From positions 1-64,000 of the forward strand of contig NZ_JARRAB010000021.1 in NCBI RefSeq assembly GCF_030376615.1: 64,000 nucleotides of DNA, read 5' to 3'. The notes under the pieces were generated by a model. The model was not told where the DNA came from. It ran no database searches and saw nothing but the letters and a program-made list of their open reading frames with translations. The translations under genes were made by a program, and so were the position numbers. This document shows positions 1 through 8,887 of the stretch, one piece after another. Within the stretch, counting starts at the first letter, position 1. The number at the start of each line of letters is the position of its first letter. The stretch comes from Pseudomonas sp. sp1636 (GTDB taxonomy: Bacteria; Pseudomonadota; Gammaproteobacteria; Pseudomonadales; Pseudomonadaceae).

Positions 1-92
1 GCCACGGCGATGGGCGCGGCTGAGCCATAATGCCGGCGTTGGAAACTGTTTACGCCCGACGGGCGGTACAGATTGTCGGTCAAGGAGCTTCT

Positions 93-827
93 ATGAGCAG
101 TACTGCACTGGCGGTTGAAGGCGAGAAAATTCTGGTGGTCGATGACGATGCCCGTTTGCGGCGCTTGCTCGAGCGCTTCTTCGAGGAGCAGGGCTACCGC
201 GTGCGCACGGTGGAAAACGTCGAGCAGATGGATCGCCTGTTGGCACGCGAGTTGTTCCACCTGGTGGTGCTCGACCTGATGCTGCCGGGCGAGGACGGCC
301 TGTCGGCGTGCCGCCGGCTGCGCGCGGCGAACAATCAGGTGCCGATCATCATGCTCACCGCCAAGGGCGACGAAAGCAGCCGTATCCAGGGCCTGGAACT
401 GGGCGCCGACGACTACCTGGCCAAACCCTTCAACCCGCGCGAACTGCTGGCGCGGATCAAGGCCGTGTTGCGCCGTCAGACGCCAGTGGTGCCGGGCGCG
501 CCGGGCAGCGAGGACGAGAACGTCAGCTTCGGCGAGTACCAGCTGTCGCTGGCTACCCGCGAGCTGAAGAGGGGTGACGAAATCCACATGCTCACCACCG
601 GCGAGTTCGCCGTGCTCAAAGCCCTGGTGCAGCACGCGCGCGAACCGCTGACCCGCGACAAGTTGATGAACCTGGCCCGCGGCCGCGAATGGGACGCCCT
701 GGAGCGCTCCATCGACGTACAGGTCTCGCGCCTGCGCCGGCTGATCGAACCGGATCCGTCCAAGCCGCGCTATATCCAGACGGTCTGGGGCGTGGGTTAT
801 GTGTTCGTGCCGGATGGCAGTAAATAA
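93..827 (+). CDS. ompR: Two-component response regulator OmpR (AmgR-like)
   Basis: OmpR-family DNA-binding response regulator of 244 aa, cytoplasmic partner of the kinase at 920. The N-terminal receiver domain (about residues 12-125) has the acidic pair DDD near residue 18, the phospho-acceptor Asp at about 61 in VVLDLMLPG, and the conserved Lys in YLAKPFNPREL. The C-terminal winged-helix domain (about 145-240) ends with the typical YIQTVWGVGYVF. An upstream in-frame ATG at 30 exists, but the ATG at 93 has an AAGGAG ribosome site seven bases before it and gives the normal family length, so it was chosen. In P. aeruginosa the orthologous pair AmgRS responds to membrane stress and aminoglycosides; that role here is inference from family and synteny. 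Confidence 0.93.
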   Translation: MSSTALAVEGEKILVVDDDARLRRLLERFFEEQGYRVRTVENVEQMDRLLARELFHLVVLDLMLPGEDGLSACRRLRAANNQVPIIMLTAKGDESSRIQGLELGADDYLAKPFNPRELLARIKAVLRRQTPVVPGAPGSEDENVSFGEYQLSLATRELKRGDEIHMLTTGEFAVLKALVQHAREPLTRDKLMNLARGREWDALERSIDVQVSRLRRLIEPDPSKPRYIQTVWGVGYVFVPDGSK

Positions 828-872
828 CCCGTAAGGGGGATGACGCTTTTTTCATCCGCCATGACTCCGCTC

Positions 873-898
873 GGTGGATCGATAAAGCGCGATCCACC
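873..898. repeat. REP-type hairpin between ompR and envZ
   Basis: Inverted repeat GGTGGATCG ... CGATCCACC (9-bp arms, 8-base loop) in the 92-base gap between ompR and envZ. A related GGTGGATGA hairpin lies at 33454-33479. It may affect mRNA stability or relative expression of the two genes; this is inference. Confidence 0.7.
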
Positions 899-919
899 CT
901 ACAACTGCTTCGAGTATCG

Positions 920-2233
920 ATGAAAACCCCCCTTTGGTTCCCGCAAAGTTTCTTCGCCCGCACCCTCTGGCTGGTGCTGATCGTGGTGCTGTTCTCCAAG
1001 GCGCTGACCCTGGTTTATCTGATGATGAACGAGGACGTGCTGGTCGACCGCCAATACAGCCATGGCGCGGCGCTGACGTTGCGCGCCTACTGGGCCGCCG
1101 ATCCGGAGGATCGCGAGACGATTGCCGCGGCCGCGGGCCTCAAGCGGGTACCCCGCGAGACTGTGCCGGTCAGCGAGCAGCACTGGCCCTATAGCGATAT
1201 TTTCCAACGGCAGATGCAGGCCGAACTCGGCCCCGAGACCGAAGTGCGGGTGAGTGCGAAAAGTCCGCCGGCGCTGTGGGTGCATGCCCCGGCGTTGGGC
1301 GATGACTGGCTGCGGGTGCCGTTGTATCCGCACCCGCTACGCGGTCAGCGAATCTGGAGCGTGCTCGGCTGGTTCCTCGGCATTGGCTTGCTGTCCACCG
1401 CGGCGGCCTGGATCTTCGTGCGCCAGTTGAGCGCGCCCTTGAAGCGCCTGGTGTTCGCTGCCCGGCAGATCGGCAAGGGCCGCAGCGTGCGCCTGCCGGT
1501 CGGCGACACGCCGAGCGAGATGACCGAGGTCTACCGCGCCTTCAACCAGATGGCCGAAGACGTCGAGCAGGCCGCCCGCGAGCGCGAGCTGATGCTGGCC
1601 GGGGTGTCCCACGACCTGCGCACGCCGCTGACCCGCTTGCGCCTGTCCCTGGAGTTGTTGAAGCACGACTCCGAGCTGACCGAGGACATGGTTCGCGACA
1701 TCGAGGACATGGACGCGATTCTCGACCAGTTCCTCGCCTTTATCCGCGACGGGCGTGACGAGCCGTTGGAGCCGCTGGATTTTGCCGAGCTGATCCGCGA
1801 GGTGGCGGCGCCCTACAACCAGCAGCAAGAGGTGGTGCGCCTGTGCCTGCAGGCGGTGCCGCCGTTTCCGCTGCGGCGGGTGTCGATCAAGCGCCTGCTG
1901 GTCAACCTGGTCGAGAACGCCCTGCGCTATGGCGGCAATGGGGTCGAGGTCGCGGTCTCGGTATCGGGGGATCACAGTGCGCCCTATGTGCTGCTCAGCG
2001 TGCTCGACCGTGGCGACGGCATCGACCCGGCGGAGCTGAATAGCATCTTCAACCCCTTCATTCGCGGCGACCGCGCCCGCGGCGGCCAGGGGGCCGGGCT
2101 CGGCCTGGCCATCGTCAAGCGCATCGCCGCCCTGCATGGCGGCAGCGTCGAGCTGCGCAACCGCTGCGGCGGCGGCCTGGAGGCGCGGGTGTGCCTGCCG
2201 TTGGGGTTGCTGCTGCCGCGCGACGCGGTCTAG
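920..2233 (+). CDS. envZ: Sensor histidine kinase EnvZ (AmgS-like)
   Basis: Inner-membrane sensor kinase of 437 aa that phosphorylates the OmpR protein encoded just upstream. A first membrane segment spans about residues 14-35, followed by a periplasmic domain of about 110 residues, and a second segment at about 145-167. HAMP follows. The dimerisation/phospho-acceptor motif is GVSHDLRTPLTRLRL with His at about 231. The ATPase domain shows the N box VNLVENALRYG, G1 box DRGDGI and G2 box GQGAGLGLAIVK. Length fits EnvZ family members. The gene is separated from ompR by 92 bases holding a REP hairpin, rather than overlapping it, so the two may still be co-transcribed but unequally expressed. Confidence 0.92.
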   Translation: MKTPLWFPQSFFARTLWLVLIVVLFSKALTLVYLMMNEDVLVDRQYSHGAALTLRAYWAADPEDRETIAAAAGLKRVPRETVPVSEQHWPYSDIFQRQMQAELGPETEVRVSAKSPPALWVHAPALGDDWLRVPLYPHPLRGQRIWSVLGWFLGIGLLSTAAAWIFVRQLSAPLKRLVFAARQIGKGRSVRLPVGDTPSEMTEVYRAFNQMAEDVEQAARERELMLAGVSHDLRTPLTRLRLSLELLKHDSELTEDMVRDIEDMDAILDQFLAFIRDGRDEPLEPLDFAELIREVAAPYNQQQEVVRLCLQAVPPFPLRRVSIKRLLVNLVENALRYGGNGVEVAVSVSGDHSAPYVLLSVLDRGDGIDPAELNSIFNPFIRGDRARGGQGAGLGLAIVKRIAALHGGSVELRNRCGGGLEARVCLPLGLLLPRDAV

Positions 2234-2243
2234 CCGCAACCGA

Positions 2244-2324
2244 CCGTAGCCCGGATAAGCTCAAGCGCAATCCGGGGAAATCCAGCGTCTGGCCAACCGC
2301 TCCCGGATTGCATCCGGGCTACGG
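2244..2324. repeat. REP palindrome, GTAGCCCGGAT family
   Basis: Two 13-base arms, CCGTAGCCCGGAT at 2244-2256 and its exact reverse complement at 2312-2324, with a partial internal copy CAATCCGGGG between them. It lies between the convergent envZ and rimK genes. Related units occur at 33492-33537, 41001-41040 and 47213-47276, with a half unit near 25465-25495. Confidence 0.85.
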
Positions 2325-2359
2325 GACTCGGCTGCCTCGCCTGCGTTTTCGGCGGCCGG

Positions 2360-3265
2360 TTAACCCTGGCCGCGGGTGCGCGTGCGGTTGGGGCTGCCGT
2401 TCTTTTCCAGGTACTGGATGACCAGGCCGGCGACATCCTTGCCGGTGGTGGTTTCGATGCCTTCCAGGCCCGGCGAGGAGTTGACCTCCATCACCAGCGG
2501 GCCGTGGAGGGAGCGCAGGATATCCACCCCGGCGACATTGAGGCCCATGATCTTGGCGGCGCGGATGGCGGTCATGCGCTCTTCCGGGGTGATCTTGATC
2601 AGGCTGGCGCTGCCGCCACGATGCAGGTTGGAGCGGAACTCGCCGGGCTTGGCCTGGCGTTTGATCGCGGCGATCACCTTGTCGCCGATCACGAAGCAGC
2701 GGATGTCCGCGCCGCCGGCCTCCTTGATGTATTCCTGCGCCATGATGTTGTGCTTGAGGCCCATGAAGGCCTCGATCACCGATTCGGCGGCCTGCTGGGT
2801 TTCGCACATGACCACGCCGATGCCCTGGGTGCCCTCCAGCAATTTGATGATCAGTGGCGCGCCGTTGACCATCTGGATCAGGTCGGGAATGTCGTCCGGC
2901 GAGTTGGCGAAGCCGGTCACCGGCAGGCCGATGCCCTTGCGCGAGAGCAACTGCAGCGAACGCAACTTGTCGCGCGAGCGGGTGATGGCCACCGACTCGT
3001 TGAGCGGGAACACGCCCATCATCTCGAACTGGCGCAGCACCGCGCAGCCATAGAAGGTCACCGAGGCGCCGATCCGCGGGATCACCGCATCGAAGCCTTC
3101 CAGCGGTTGGCCGCGGTAGTGGATCTGCGGTTTGTGGCTGGCGATGTTCATATAGGCGCGCAGGGTGTCGATCACCTGCATTTCGTGACCCCGTTGTTCG
3201 CCGGCCTCGACCAGGCGACGAGTGGAATACAGGCGCGGGTTGCGCGATAGTACGGCGACTTTCAT
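2360..3265 (-). CDS. rimK: Ribosomal protein S6 glutamate ligase RimK
   Basis: ATP-grasp ligase of 301 aa that adds glutamate residues to the C terminus of ribosomal protein S6 in the cytoplasm. Start MKVAVLSRNP and the S6-ligase signature region YSTRRLVEAGEQRGHE are typical. The ATP-grasp core shows PLIIKLLEGTQGIGV (nucleotide binding), ADIRCFVIGDKVIAAIKR, and the metal-binding end VMEVNSSPGLEGIE. The stop codon of the upstream protease gene overlaps the rimK start in an ATGA, so the two are translationally coupled. In Pseudomonas RimK and RimB act together in S6 modification and respond to nucleotide second messengers. Confidence 0.95.
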   Translation of the reverse strand: MKVAVLSRNPRLYSTRRLVEAGEQRGHEMQVIDTLRAYMNIASHKPQIHYRGQPLEGFDAVIPRIGASVTFYGCAVLRQFEMMGVFPLNESVAITRSRDKLRSLQLLSRKGIGLPVTGFANSPDDIPDLIQMVNGAPLIIKLLEGTQGIGVVMCETQQAAESVIEAFMGLKHNIMAQEYIKEAGGADIRCFVIGDKVIAAIKRQAKPGEFRSNLHRGGSASLIKITPEERMTAIRAAKIMGLNVAGVDILRSLHGPLVMEVNSSPGLEGIETTTGKDVAGLVIQYLEKNGSPNRTRTRGQG

Positions 3266-3729
3266 GGGGCACCAGAGATGTCGAGGAGCGTGGGTTTGTC
3301 TTGAACGTAGACCAGCGCCGGGTTGACCACCAGTTGGCCGTCGATCAGCGCCTTGGAGCCGAGCAGCACGCGGTAACGCATGGTCTTGCGGCAGGTCAGG
3401 GTGAACTCAACCGGCCACACCCGGTCGCCCAAGGTCAGGTGGGTACGGATCACGTAGCGGCTCTGCACATGGCCGGTCGAGCTCTTGATGTTCTTCACCG
3501 TCACCAGCTGCGCCTCGCAGCGATGGCGGCGTTGCACCAGGGTGCCGAGGTGCGCGGTGAAGCGTACCCAGCCCTCGCCATCGCGCTGGAACGGCTGGAT
3601 ATCGCTGGCATGCAGGCAGGAGGTGCTGGCGCCGGTGTCGATCTTCGCGCGCAGGCCGACCATGCCCAGTTCCGGCAGGTTGATCCATTCGCGCAGGCCA
3701 ATCACGCTGAGGTGGTCGAAGGTCTTCAC
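3262..3729 (-). CDS. rimB: RimK-associated retropepsin-like zinc protease (RimB-like)
   Basis: Small protein of 155 aa of the ATP-dependent zinc protease family (DUF785-type, retropepsin fold). The hallmark motif is AKIDTGASTSCLHA near residue 30, equivalent to the DTG active-site triad of aspartic proteases, followed by VLLGSKALIDGQLVVNPALVY near the C terminus. It lies immediately upstream of rimK and overlaps it by four bases, the usual arrangement in Pseudomonas, where RimB is proposed to proteolyse or trim glutamylated S6. The name is assigned from family and context. Confidence 0.85.
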   Translation of the reverse strand: MKTFDHLSVIGLREWINLPELGMVGLRAKIDTGASTSCLHASDIQPFQRDGEGWVRFTAHLGTLVQRRHRCEAQLVTVKNIKSSTGHVQSRYVIRTHLTLGDRVWPVEFTLTCRKTMRYRVLLGSKALIDGQLVVNPALVYVQDKPTLLDISGAP

Positions 3730-3845
3730 GTCGGGCGGGTTCCGTCAGGCCGGGTTGGCCCGTAGTTATGGGCATTCTAGTTGGGCCTTATGACAACTGC
3801 ATCAGGCAAAATGCACAGGAACCGGCTGTTTCGATCGAGAGTGCA

Positions 3846-4241
3846 ATGAGCGATAAAGACGACGACAAGGTACGCCTGGACAAATGGCTGTGGGCCGCAC
3901 GTTTCTACAAGACCCGCGCCCTGGCCAAGGCCGCGATCGAAGGCGGCAAGGTGCATTGCCGCGGCGAGCGCTGCAAACCGGGCAAGGAGCCGAGGATCGG
4001 CGACGAACTGCTGATCCGCAACGGCTTCGACGAGCGCAGTGTGGTGATCCAGGCGCTGTCGACGGTGCGCCGCGGTGCCCCCGAGGCCCAGGCGCTGTAC
4101 GCCGAAACCGCCGAGAGTGTTGCCCGCCGCGAACAGGCCGCCGCGCAGCGCAAGGCCGGCGCTCTGGGCGTGCAGACCGACGGTCGGCCGAGCAAGAAGC
4201 AACGCCGGCAGATCCATCGATTTCGTGATGGGCAGGATTGA
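3846..4241 (+). CDS. hslR: Heat-shock protein 15, S4-domain RNA-binding protein
   Basis: Protein of 131 aa homologous to Hsp15, which binds free 50S subunits carrying nascent chains and helps recycle stalled ribosomes. The S4 RNA-binding domain covers about residues 8-70, with the signature VRLDKWLWAARFYKTRALA and GGKVHCRG. The C terminus is basic (GRPSKKQRRQIHRFR), as in E. coli HslR. An upstream in-frame ATG at 3768 would add 26 residues that look nothing like the family, so the ATG at 3846 was preferred. The gene runs divergently from rimB-rimK. Confidence 0.92.
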   Translation: MSDKDDDKVRLDKWLWAARFYKTRALAKAAIEGGKVHCRGERCKPGKEPRIGDELLIRNGFDERSVVIQALSTVRRGAPEAQALYAETAESVARREQAAAQRKAGALGVQTDGRPSKKQRRQIHRFRDGQD

Positions 4242-4487
4242 GCGCTTGGGAAAAACGCTCGCGACGGCGCTCGATATGCTCACAACCTTCGAGAACAACC
4301 CGCGATCCGGGCGTCACTCGCCGCAGGCAGTGCGCCATGGTTCCGGCACAAAAGCTGGCGGGCTGTCGCTTCGCTCCGAGGCCGCCCTACCCGCAAGCAG
4401 TGCACCATCGATCAGCGGGCAACACGAAACCGGGACATAGCCTTCGGCTAATCTATACGCATCGCCATTGCCGTTGCGGAGGCCAGC

Positions 4488-5141
4488 ATGACCCCGATAC
4501 GCATCAACCGTCGCCGCCTGCTCGCCGGGCTCGGCGGCGGCGTCTGGCTGCTGGGCAGTCGCGGGATCTTCGCCGAGCTGCTGTTGACCCCGGCGCAGGC
4601 CCTCGGGCCCTTCTATCCCGAGCAACTGCCGCTGGATCAGGACAACGACCTGCTGAGCGTCGGCGACCAGCCGACTCAAGCCCGCGGCATCGTGGTGCAG
4701 CTGCACGGGCAGATCCTCGATGCCCGCGGCAAGCCCCTCAAGGGCGCGCTGGTGGAGATCTGGCAGGTCGATGCCAATGGCATCTACCTGCACCGTCTGG
4801 GCGGCGACCGGGCCAGGCGCGACCCGAACTTCCAGGGCTACGGCCGCTTCGAGACCGCCAGCGATGGCCGCTACCGCTTCCGTACCCTGCGTCCAGTGCC
4901 CTACCCGGGGCGCACCCCGCATATCCATGTCGCCGTGACCCTCCCCGGCCAGCCGCGTTTCACCACCCAGTGCTACATTCGCGGCGAGCCGCTCAATCAG
5001 CGTGATGGCGTGCTCAATGCGATCCGCGAGCCGCGCTTGCGTGAACGCCTGATCGTGCCCTTTGTACCGGTGGCCGGCGCGCGGGCAGGCGAGCAGGTGG
5101 CGCGGTTCGACATTGTCCTCGGCATAACGCCTGCTTCCTGA
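4488..5141 (+). CDS. Tat-exported intradiol dioxygenase-like protein
   Basis: Protein of 217 aa resembling the beta chain of protocatechuate 3,4-dioxygenase. The N terminus carries a twin-arginine-type signal (NRRRLLAGLGGGVWLLGS), so export in folded form is expected. All four iron(III) ligands of the intradiol family can be aligned: Tyr100 in DANGIYLH, Tyr139 in PVPYPG, and His145 and His147 in PHIHV. The family core also appears as LVEIWQVDANG and DPNFQGYGRF. The loop between Tyr139 and the histidines is shorter than in the catabolic enzyme. A GGAGG ribosome site precedes the start. A lone gene without pca neighbours suggests a non-catabolic or unknown aromatic substrate. Confidence 0.85.
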   Translation: MTPIRINRRRLLAGLGGGVWLLGSRGIFAELLLTPAQALGPFYPEQLPLDQDNDLLSVGDQPTQARGIVVQLHGQILDARGKPLKGALVEIWQVDANGIYLHRLGGDRARRDPNFQGYGRFETASDGRYRFRTLRPVPYPGRTPHIHVAVTLPGQPRFTTQCYIRGEPLNQRDGVLNAIREPRLRERLIVPFVPVAGARAGEQVARFDIVLGITPAS

Positions 5142-5145
5142 GGCA

Positions 5146-6987
5146 TTACAACGGCCAGACCACCAGCAATAGCGGCACGCCGACCAGCACCACCAGGATT
5201 TCCATCGGCAGGCCCAGGCGCCAGTAGTCGCCGAAACGGAAGCCGCCGGGGCTGAGGATCAGGGTGTTGTTCTGGTGGCCGATGGGGGTGAGGAACGAGC
5301 AGGAGGCGCCAATCGCCACGGCCATCAGCAGCGAATCGGGGTTGACCCCGAGCTGGCTGGCCGCGCTCAGGGCGATCTGGCACATCACCGCGGCGGTGGC
5401 GGCATTGTTCATGAAGTCCGACAGGGTCATGGTCACCACCAGCAGCAGGCCCAGCACCACCACCGGGTTGCCCTGGGCCACGTGTTCCATCAACAGGCGC
5501 GCCAGCAGGTCGGCCGCACCGCTGCTGGACAGGGCGCCGGCGACCGGAATCAAGGCGCCGAGCAACACGATCACCGGCCAGTCGATGGCCTCGTAGACCG
5601 CCCGCAGGGGCACCACGCGCAGCACCATGAACACCAGCACGCCGGCGGCGAAGGCCACCGCGGCCGAGAGCAGGCCGAAGGCGGCGACGGCGATGGCCAG
5701 CAGCATCACCCCCAGGGCCAGGCTGGCCTGCCTGGGGTCGGGGATGCTGATGGCGCGGTCGGCCAGCGGTACGCAGGTGTAGTCGGAGGCGAACTCGGCG
5801 ATATCGTCTGAGGCGCCCTGCATCAGCAGCACATCGCCGCGCTCGATCAGGGTCGAGCGCAGGCGCTTGATCGAGCGATGGCTCTGCCGGGAAATCGCCA
5901 GCAGGTTGAGGCTGTAGCGGCTGCGCAGGCGGGTGCTGCTGGCCGAGCGGCCGATCAGCTGCGAGTCGGGGCGCACCAGCAACTCCTGCAGCACGCTGTC
6001 ATCGCTGCCGGGGTTTTTTTTATGCGCCTCCTCCGGCTTGTGTTTGCTGGTTTTTCGGGCGTCGGCGGCGCTGTCCGAATCGGCTGTTGCCGTCCTCTTG
6101 CGCTCGGCCTCCAGGGTCAGCCCCAGCTTGCCCAGCGCCTTGCCGAGAGCCTCGGGCTCGGCCTCGATCACCAGCACGTCGTCGGCCTGGAGGATGCGCC
6201 GCGGGTTGGGTGCGGACAGGCGCAGCTTGTTGCGCACCATGCCGACCACCTGGGCATCGACCGCATCGAGCAGTTGCTCGACTTCGCGCAGGCTCTTGCC
6301 GGCCGCCTGGCCGCCGTCCTTGACCCGCGCCTCGGTGAGGTAGGTGCCGGTGTCGAAACTGGCCGCGCTGGCGACCTCTCGCTTGGGCACCAGGCGCCAG
6401 CCGAGCAGGGCGATAAACACGACGCCGCTGAGTGCCACCGCGATGCCCACCGGGCTGAAGTCGAACATGGCGAAGGGGCCGGCGCCGCTCTGCGCACGGA
6501 AGCTGGAGACGATCAGGTTGGGCGGCGTACCGATCAGGGTGGTCATGCCGCCGAGAATGGTGCCGAAGGCCAGCGGCATCAGCACCCGGCCGGGGGGCAG
6601 GCCCTGCTTGGCGGCGATTTGCAGGGCAATCGGCATCAGCAGGGCGAGGGCGCCGACGTTGTTCATAAAGGCCGAGAGCAGGGCGCCGAGGCCGGTCAGC
6701 GCGGCAATCGACAGCATCGGTCCGGCGTTGGCCGGCAGCAGCCGGTGGGCCAGGGCATCCACCGCGCCGGTCAGCTGCAGGCCGTGGCTCAACACCAGCA
6801 CGCAGGCGACGGTGATCACCGCCGGGTGGCCGAAGCCGGCGAAGGCCTGCTGCTCCGGCACCAGGCCGGCGATCACGCAGGCCAGCAGGGCACCGAGGGC
6901 GACTATGTCATGGCGCCAGCGGCCCCAGAGGAACAGGCCCATGGTGGCGACGAGGATGGCGAAAATCAGGCCTTGGTCTTGGCTCAT
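5146..6987 (-). CDS. SLC13-family permease with two TrkA-C (RCK_C) domains
   Basis: Inner-membrane transporter of 613 aa, probably a sodium- or proton-coupled anion carrier (dicarboxylate, sulfate or similar). Multiple hydrophobic segments occupy residues 1-200 and 400-613, each half containing the conserved family feature: SAFMNNVGALALLMP with GTPPNLIVSS in the first, and SDFMNNAATAAVMCQIAL with FLTPIGHQNN in the second. Between them lie two cytosolic TrkA-C domains (about 210-300 and 335-405), joined by a Lys/Ser/Glu-rich low-complexity linker around residue 310-330. The gene converges on the dioxygenase gene with only four bases between stop codons. The substrate cannot be told from sequence. 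Confidence 0.85.
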   Translation of the reverse strand: MSQDQGLIFAILVATMGLFLWGRWRHDIVALGALLACVIAGLVPEQQAFAGFGHPAVITVACVLVLSHGLQLTGAVDALAHRLLPANAGPMLSIAALTGLGALLSAFMNNVGALALLMPIALQIAAKQGLPPGRVLMPLAFGTILGGMTTLIGTPPNLIVSSFRAQSGAGPFAMFDFSPVGIAVALSGVVFIALLGWRLVPKREVASAASFDTGTYLTEARVKDGGQAAGKSLREVEQLLDAVDAQVVGMVRNKLRLSAPNPRRILQADDVLVIEAEPEALGKALGKLGLTLEAERKRTATADSDSAADARKTSKHKPEEAHKKNPGSDDSVLQELLVRPDSQLIGRSASSTRLRSRYSLNLLAISRQSHRSIKRLRSTLIERGDVLLMQGASDDIAEFASDYTCVPLADRAISIPDPRQASLALGVMLLAIAVAAFGLLSAAVAFAAGVLVFMVLRVVPLRAVYEAIDWPVIVLLGALIPVAGALSSSGAADLLARLLMEHVAQGNPVVVLGLLLVVTMTLSDFMNNAATAAVMCQIALSAASQLGVNPDSLLMAVAIGASCSFLTPIGHQNNTLILSPGGFRFGDYWRLGLPMEILVVLVGVPLLLVVWPL

Positions 6988-7070
6988 GGGGCTGGACTAT
7001 CCCTGGGTTGGGCGCATTGCGTTGCCTGTGTTGTAGCAGAGCCGGTCGGTTCAAGGATAGGCACAGACCA

Positions 7071-8255
7071 CTAGACGTACTGCGCCGCGGCATAACCCGA
7101 GGCCCAGGCCCACTGGAAGTTGAAGCCGCCCAGGTGGCCGCTGACATCCAGCACCTCGCCGATGAAATACAGTCCCGGACTCTTCAGCGATTCCAGGGTC
7201 TTGGACGACACTTCACGGGTGTCGATGCCGCCCAGGGTCACCTCGGCGGTGCGGTAGCCCTCGGTGCCGGCCGGCACCAGTTGCCAGTCGGCCAGCCGGT
7301 CGGCAATCGCCTTGAGTTCGCCCGGGCTGTATTGCTTCAGCGGCTTGCTGGCGAACCAGTGGTCGGCCAGCAGGCCGGCCATCTTCTTGGTGAACAGCTC
7401 GGCGAGCAGGGTCTTCAGCTCGCTGTTGGGCCGCTGGCGCTGCTGCTCGGCCAGCCACTCGGGCAGGTCGATATGCGGCAGCAGGTCGATATGCAGGGTG
7501 TCGCCCGGCTGCCAGTAGGAGGAAATCTGCAGGATCGCCGGGCCCGACAGGCCGCGGTGGGTGAACAGGATGTTCTCGCGAAAGCTCTGGCCGTTGCAGC
7601 TGACCAGGCAGTCCTCCACCGAGGTGCCGGACAACTCCGTGCACAGCGCCTTCAACTGCGGATCGGTAAGCGTGAACGGCACCAGGCCGGCGCGGGTCGG
7701 CAGCAGGCTATGGCCGAACTGCTTGGCCACCTGATAGCCGAAGCCCGTGGCGCCCAGGGTCGGGATCGACAGGCCGCCGGTGGCGATCACCAACGACTCG
7801 CAGCGCACCGGGCCGGCGCTGGTCTGCAATTGGTAGCCGGCCTCCCGCTTGGCGATCTCGCTGACCGAGGTGTCCAGGCGCAGCTCGACCCCGGCCTGCG
7901 CGCACTCGTCGAGGAGCATGCCGAGGATGTCGCTGGATTTGTGGTCGCAGAACAGCTGGCCGAGCTTTTTTTCGTGGTAGGCCACGCCATGTTTGCCCAC
8001 CAGGCCGATGAAGTCCCACTGGCTGTAGCGTGCCAGGGCCGACTTGCAGAAGTGCGGGTTGGCCGAGAGGAAGTTGCCCGGCTCGCAGTACATATTGGTG
8101 AAGTTGCAGCGCCCGCCGCCGGACATCAGGATCTTCTTGCCGGCCTTGTTCGCATGGTCGAGCAACAGCACCCGGCGCCCGCGCCCGGCGGCGGTCAAGG
8201 CACACATAAGGCCGGCGGCACCGGCGCCGACAATCACCACATCAGTCACTTGCAC
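7071..8255 (-). CDS. HI0933/YhiN-family NAD(P)/FAD-dependent oxidoreductase
   Basis: Flavoprotein of about 394 aa. The Rossmann FAD motif VIVGAGAAGLMCALTAAG lies at the N terminus, followed by the family signature GKKILMSGGGRCNFTNM, the second FAD motif VIATGGLSIPTLGATGFG, and the C-terminal FIGEVLDVSGHLGGFNFQWA. Function within this family is mostly unknown. No ATG lies near the domain start; a GTG at 8255 preceded by GGGGA seven bases upstream was chosen, with GTG 8261 and 8249 as alternatives. The open frame continues far upstream through the macrodomain gene but that part is antisense-frame noise. Confidence 0.85.
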   Translation of the reverse strand: MQVTDVVIVGAGAAGLMCALTAAGRGRRVLLLDHANKAGKKILMSGGGRCNFTNMYCEPGNFLSANPHFCKSALARYSQWDFIGLVGKHGVAYHEKKLGQLFCDHKSSDILGMLLDECAQAGVELRLDTSVSEIAKREAGYQLQTSAGPVRCESLVIATGGLSIPTLGATGFGYQVAKQFGHSLLPTRAGLVPFTLTDPQLKALCTELSGTSVEDCLVSCNGQSFRENILFTHRGLSGPAILQISSYWQPGDTLHIDLLPHIDLPEWLAEQQRQRPNSELKTLLAELFTKKMAGLLADHWFASKPLKQYSPGELKAIADRLADWQLVPAGTEGYRTAEVTLGGIDTREVSSKTLESLKSPGLYFIGEVLDVSGHLGGFNFQWAWASGYAAAQYV

Positions 8256-8320
8256 AGCCACTTCCCCACCCCAGGCGCCGCGAGCGCGGCGCCAAACAGC
8301 GCGCATCTTACCCGAAGCCG

Positions 8321-8857
8321 CTAGGCCGGTGAGGGCGGCGCGCCGGGTGGGGCGGCGAGCAGGCGTTGGTAAAGCTGCAGGTCGCGGGCCGAGAAGCAGC
8401 AGAAGATCAGCTCGTCGAACTCGTTGAACTCTTCCAGCGCCGCCCGCACCGTGCTCACCGCGACCTGCGCCGCCAGTTCCAGCGGGTAACCGTAGACGCC
8501 GGTGCCGATGCTCGGGAAGGCCAGGCGACGGATGCCCTGGGCGGCGGCGAGCTCGAGCGAGCGTCGATAACAGCTGGCCAGCAGCGCCGGCTCGCCCCGA
8601 TTGCCGCCATGCCAGACCGGCCCGACCGTGTGGATGATGTAGGCGGCGGGCAAGCGATAACCTTGGCTCAGCTTGGCCTCGCCGGTGGCGCAACCGCCCA
8701 GGCGCCGGCATGCCTCCAGCAACTGCGGCCCGGCGGCGCGATGAATGGCGCCGTCGACCCCGCCACCGCCGAGCAGCGAGGTATTTGCCGCGTTGACGAT
8801 GGCCTGCACCGGCAGTTGGGTGATGTCGCCTTGCAGGGCGCGGACGGTGGTGGGCAT
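8321..8857 (-). CDS. Macrodomain protein (O-acetyl-ADP-ribose deacetylase-like)
   Basis: Single macrodomain of 178 aa, binding ADP-ribose-type ligands in the cytoplasm. Family motifs are clear: ALQGDITQLPVQAIVNAAN with the ADP-ribose-contacting Asp, LLGGGGVDGAIHRAAG, and the phosphate loop AFPSIGTGVYGYP. The pattern matches YmdB/MacroD-type deacetylases, which have Asn in NAAN and the GGGGVDGAIH loop. An ATG 18 bases upstream (8875) is possible, but 8857 has GGAG at suitable spacing. It lies just upstream of the flavoprotein gene on the same strand with a 65-base gap, and may share its transcript. Confidence 0.88.
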   Translation of the reverse strand: MPTTVRALQGDITQLPVQAIVNAANTSLLGGGGVDGAIHRAAGPQLLEACRRLGGCATGEAKLSQGYRLPAAYIIHTVGPVWHGGNRGEPALLASCYRRSLELAAAQGIRRLAFPSIGTGVYGYPLELAAQVAVSTVRAALEEFNEFDELIFCCFSARDLQLYQRLLAAPPGAPPSPA

Positions 8858-8887
8858 GCTGTGGCTCCGTAGCAACCGCTGTGCCTA

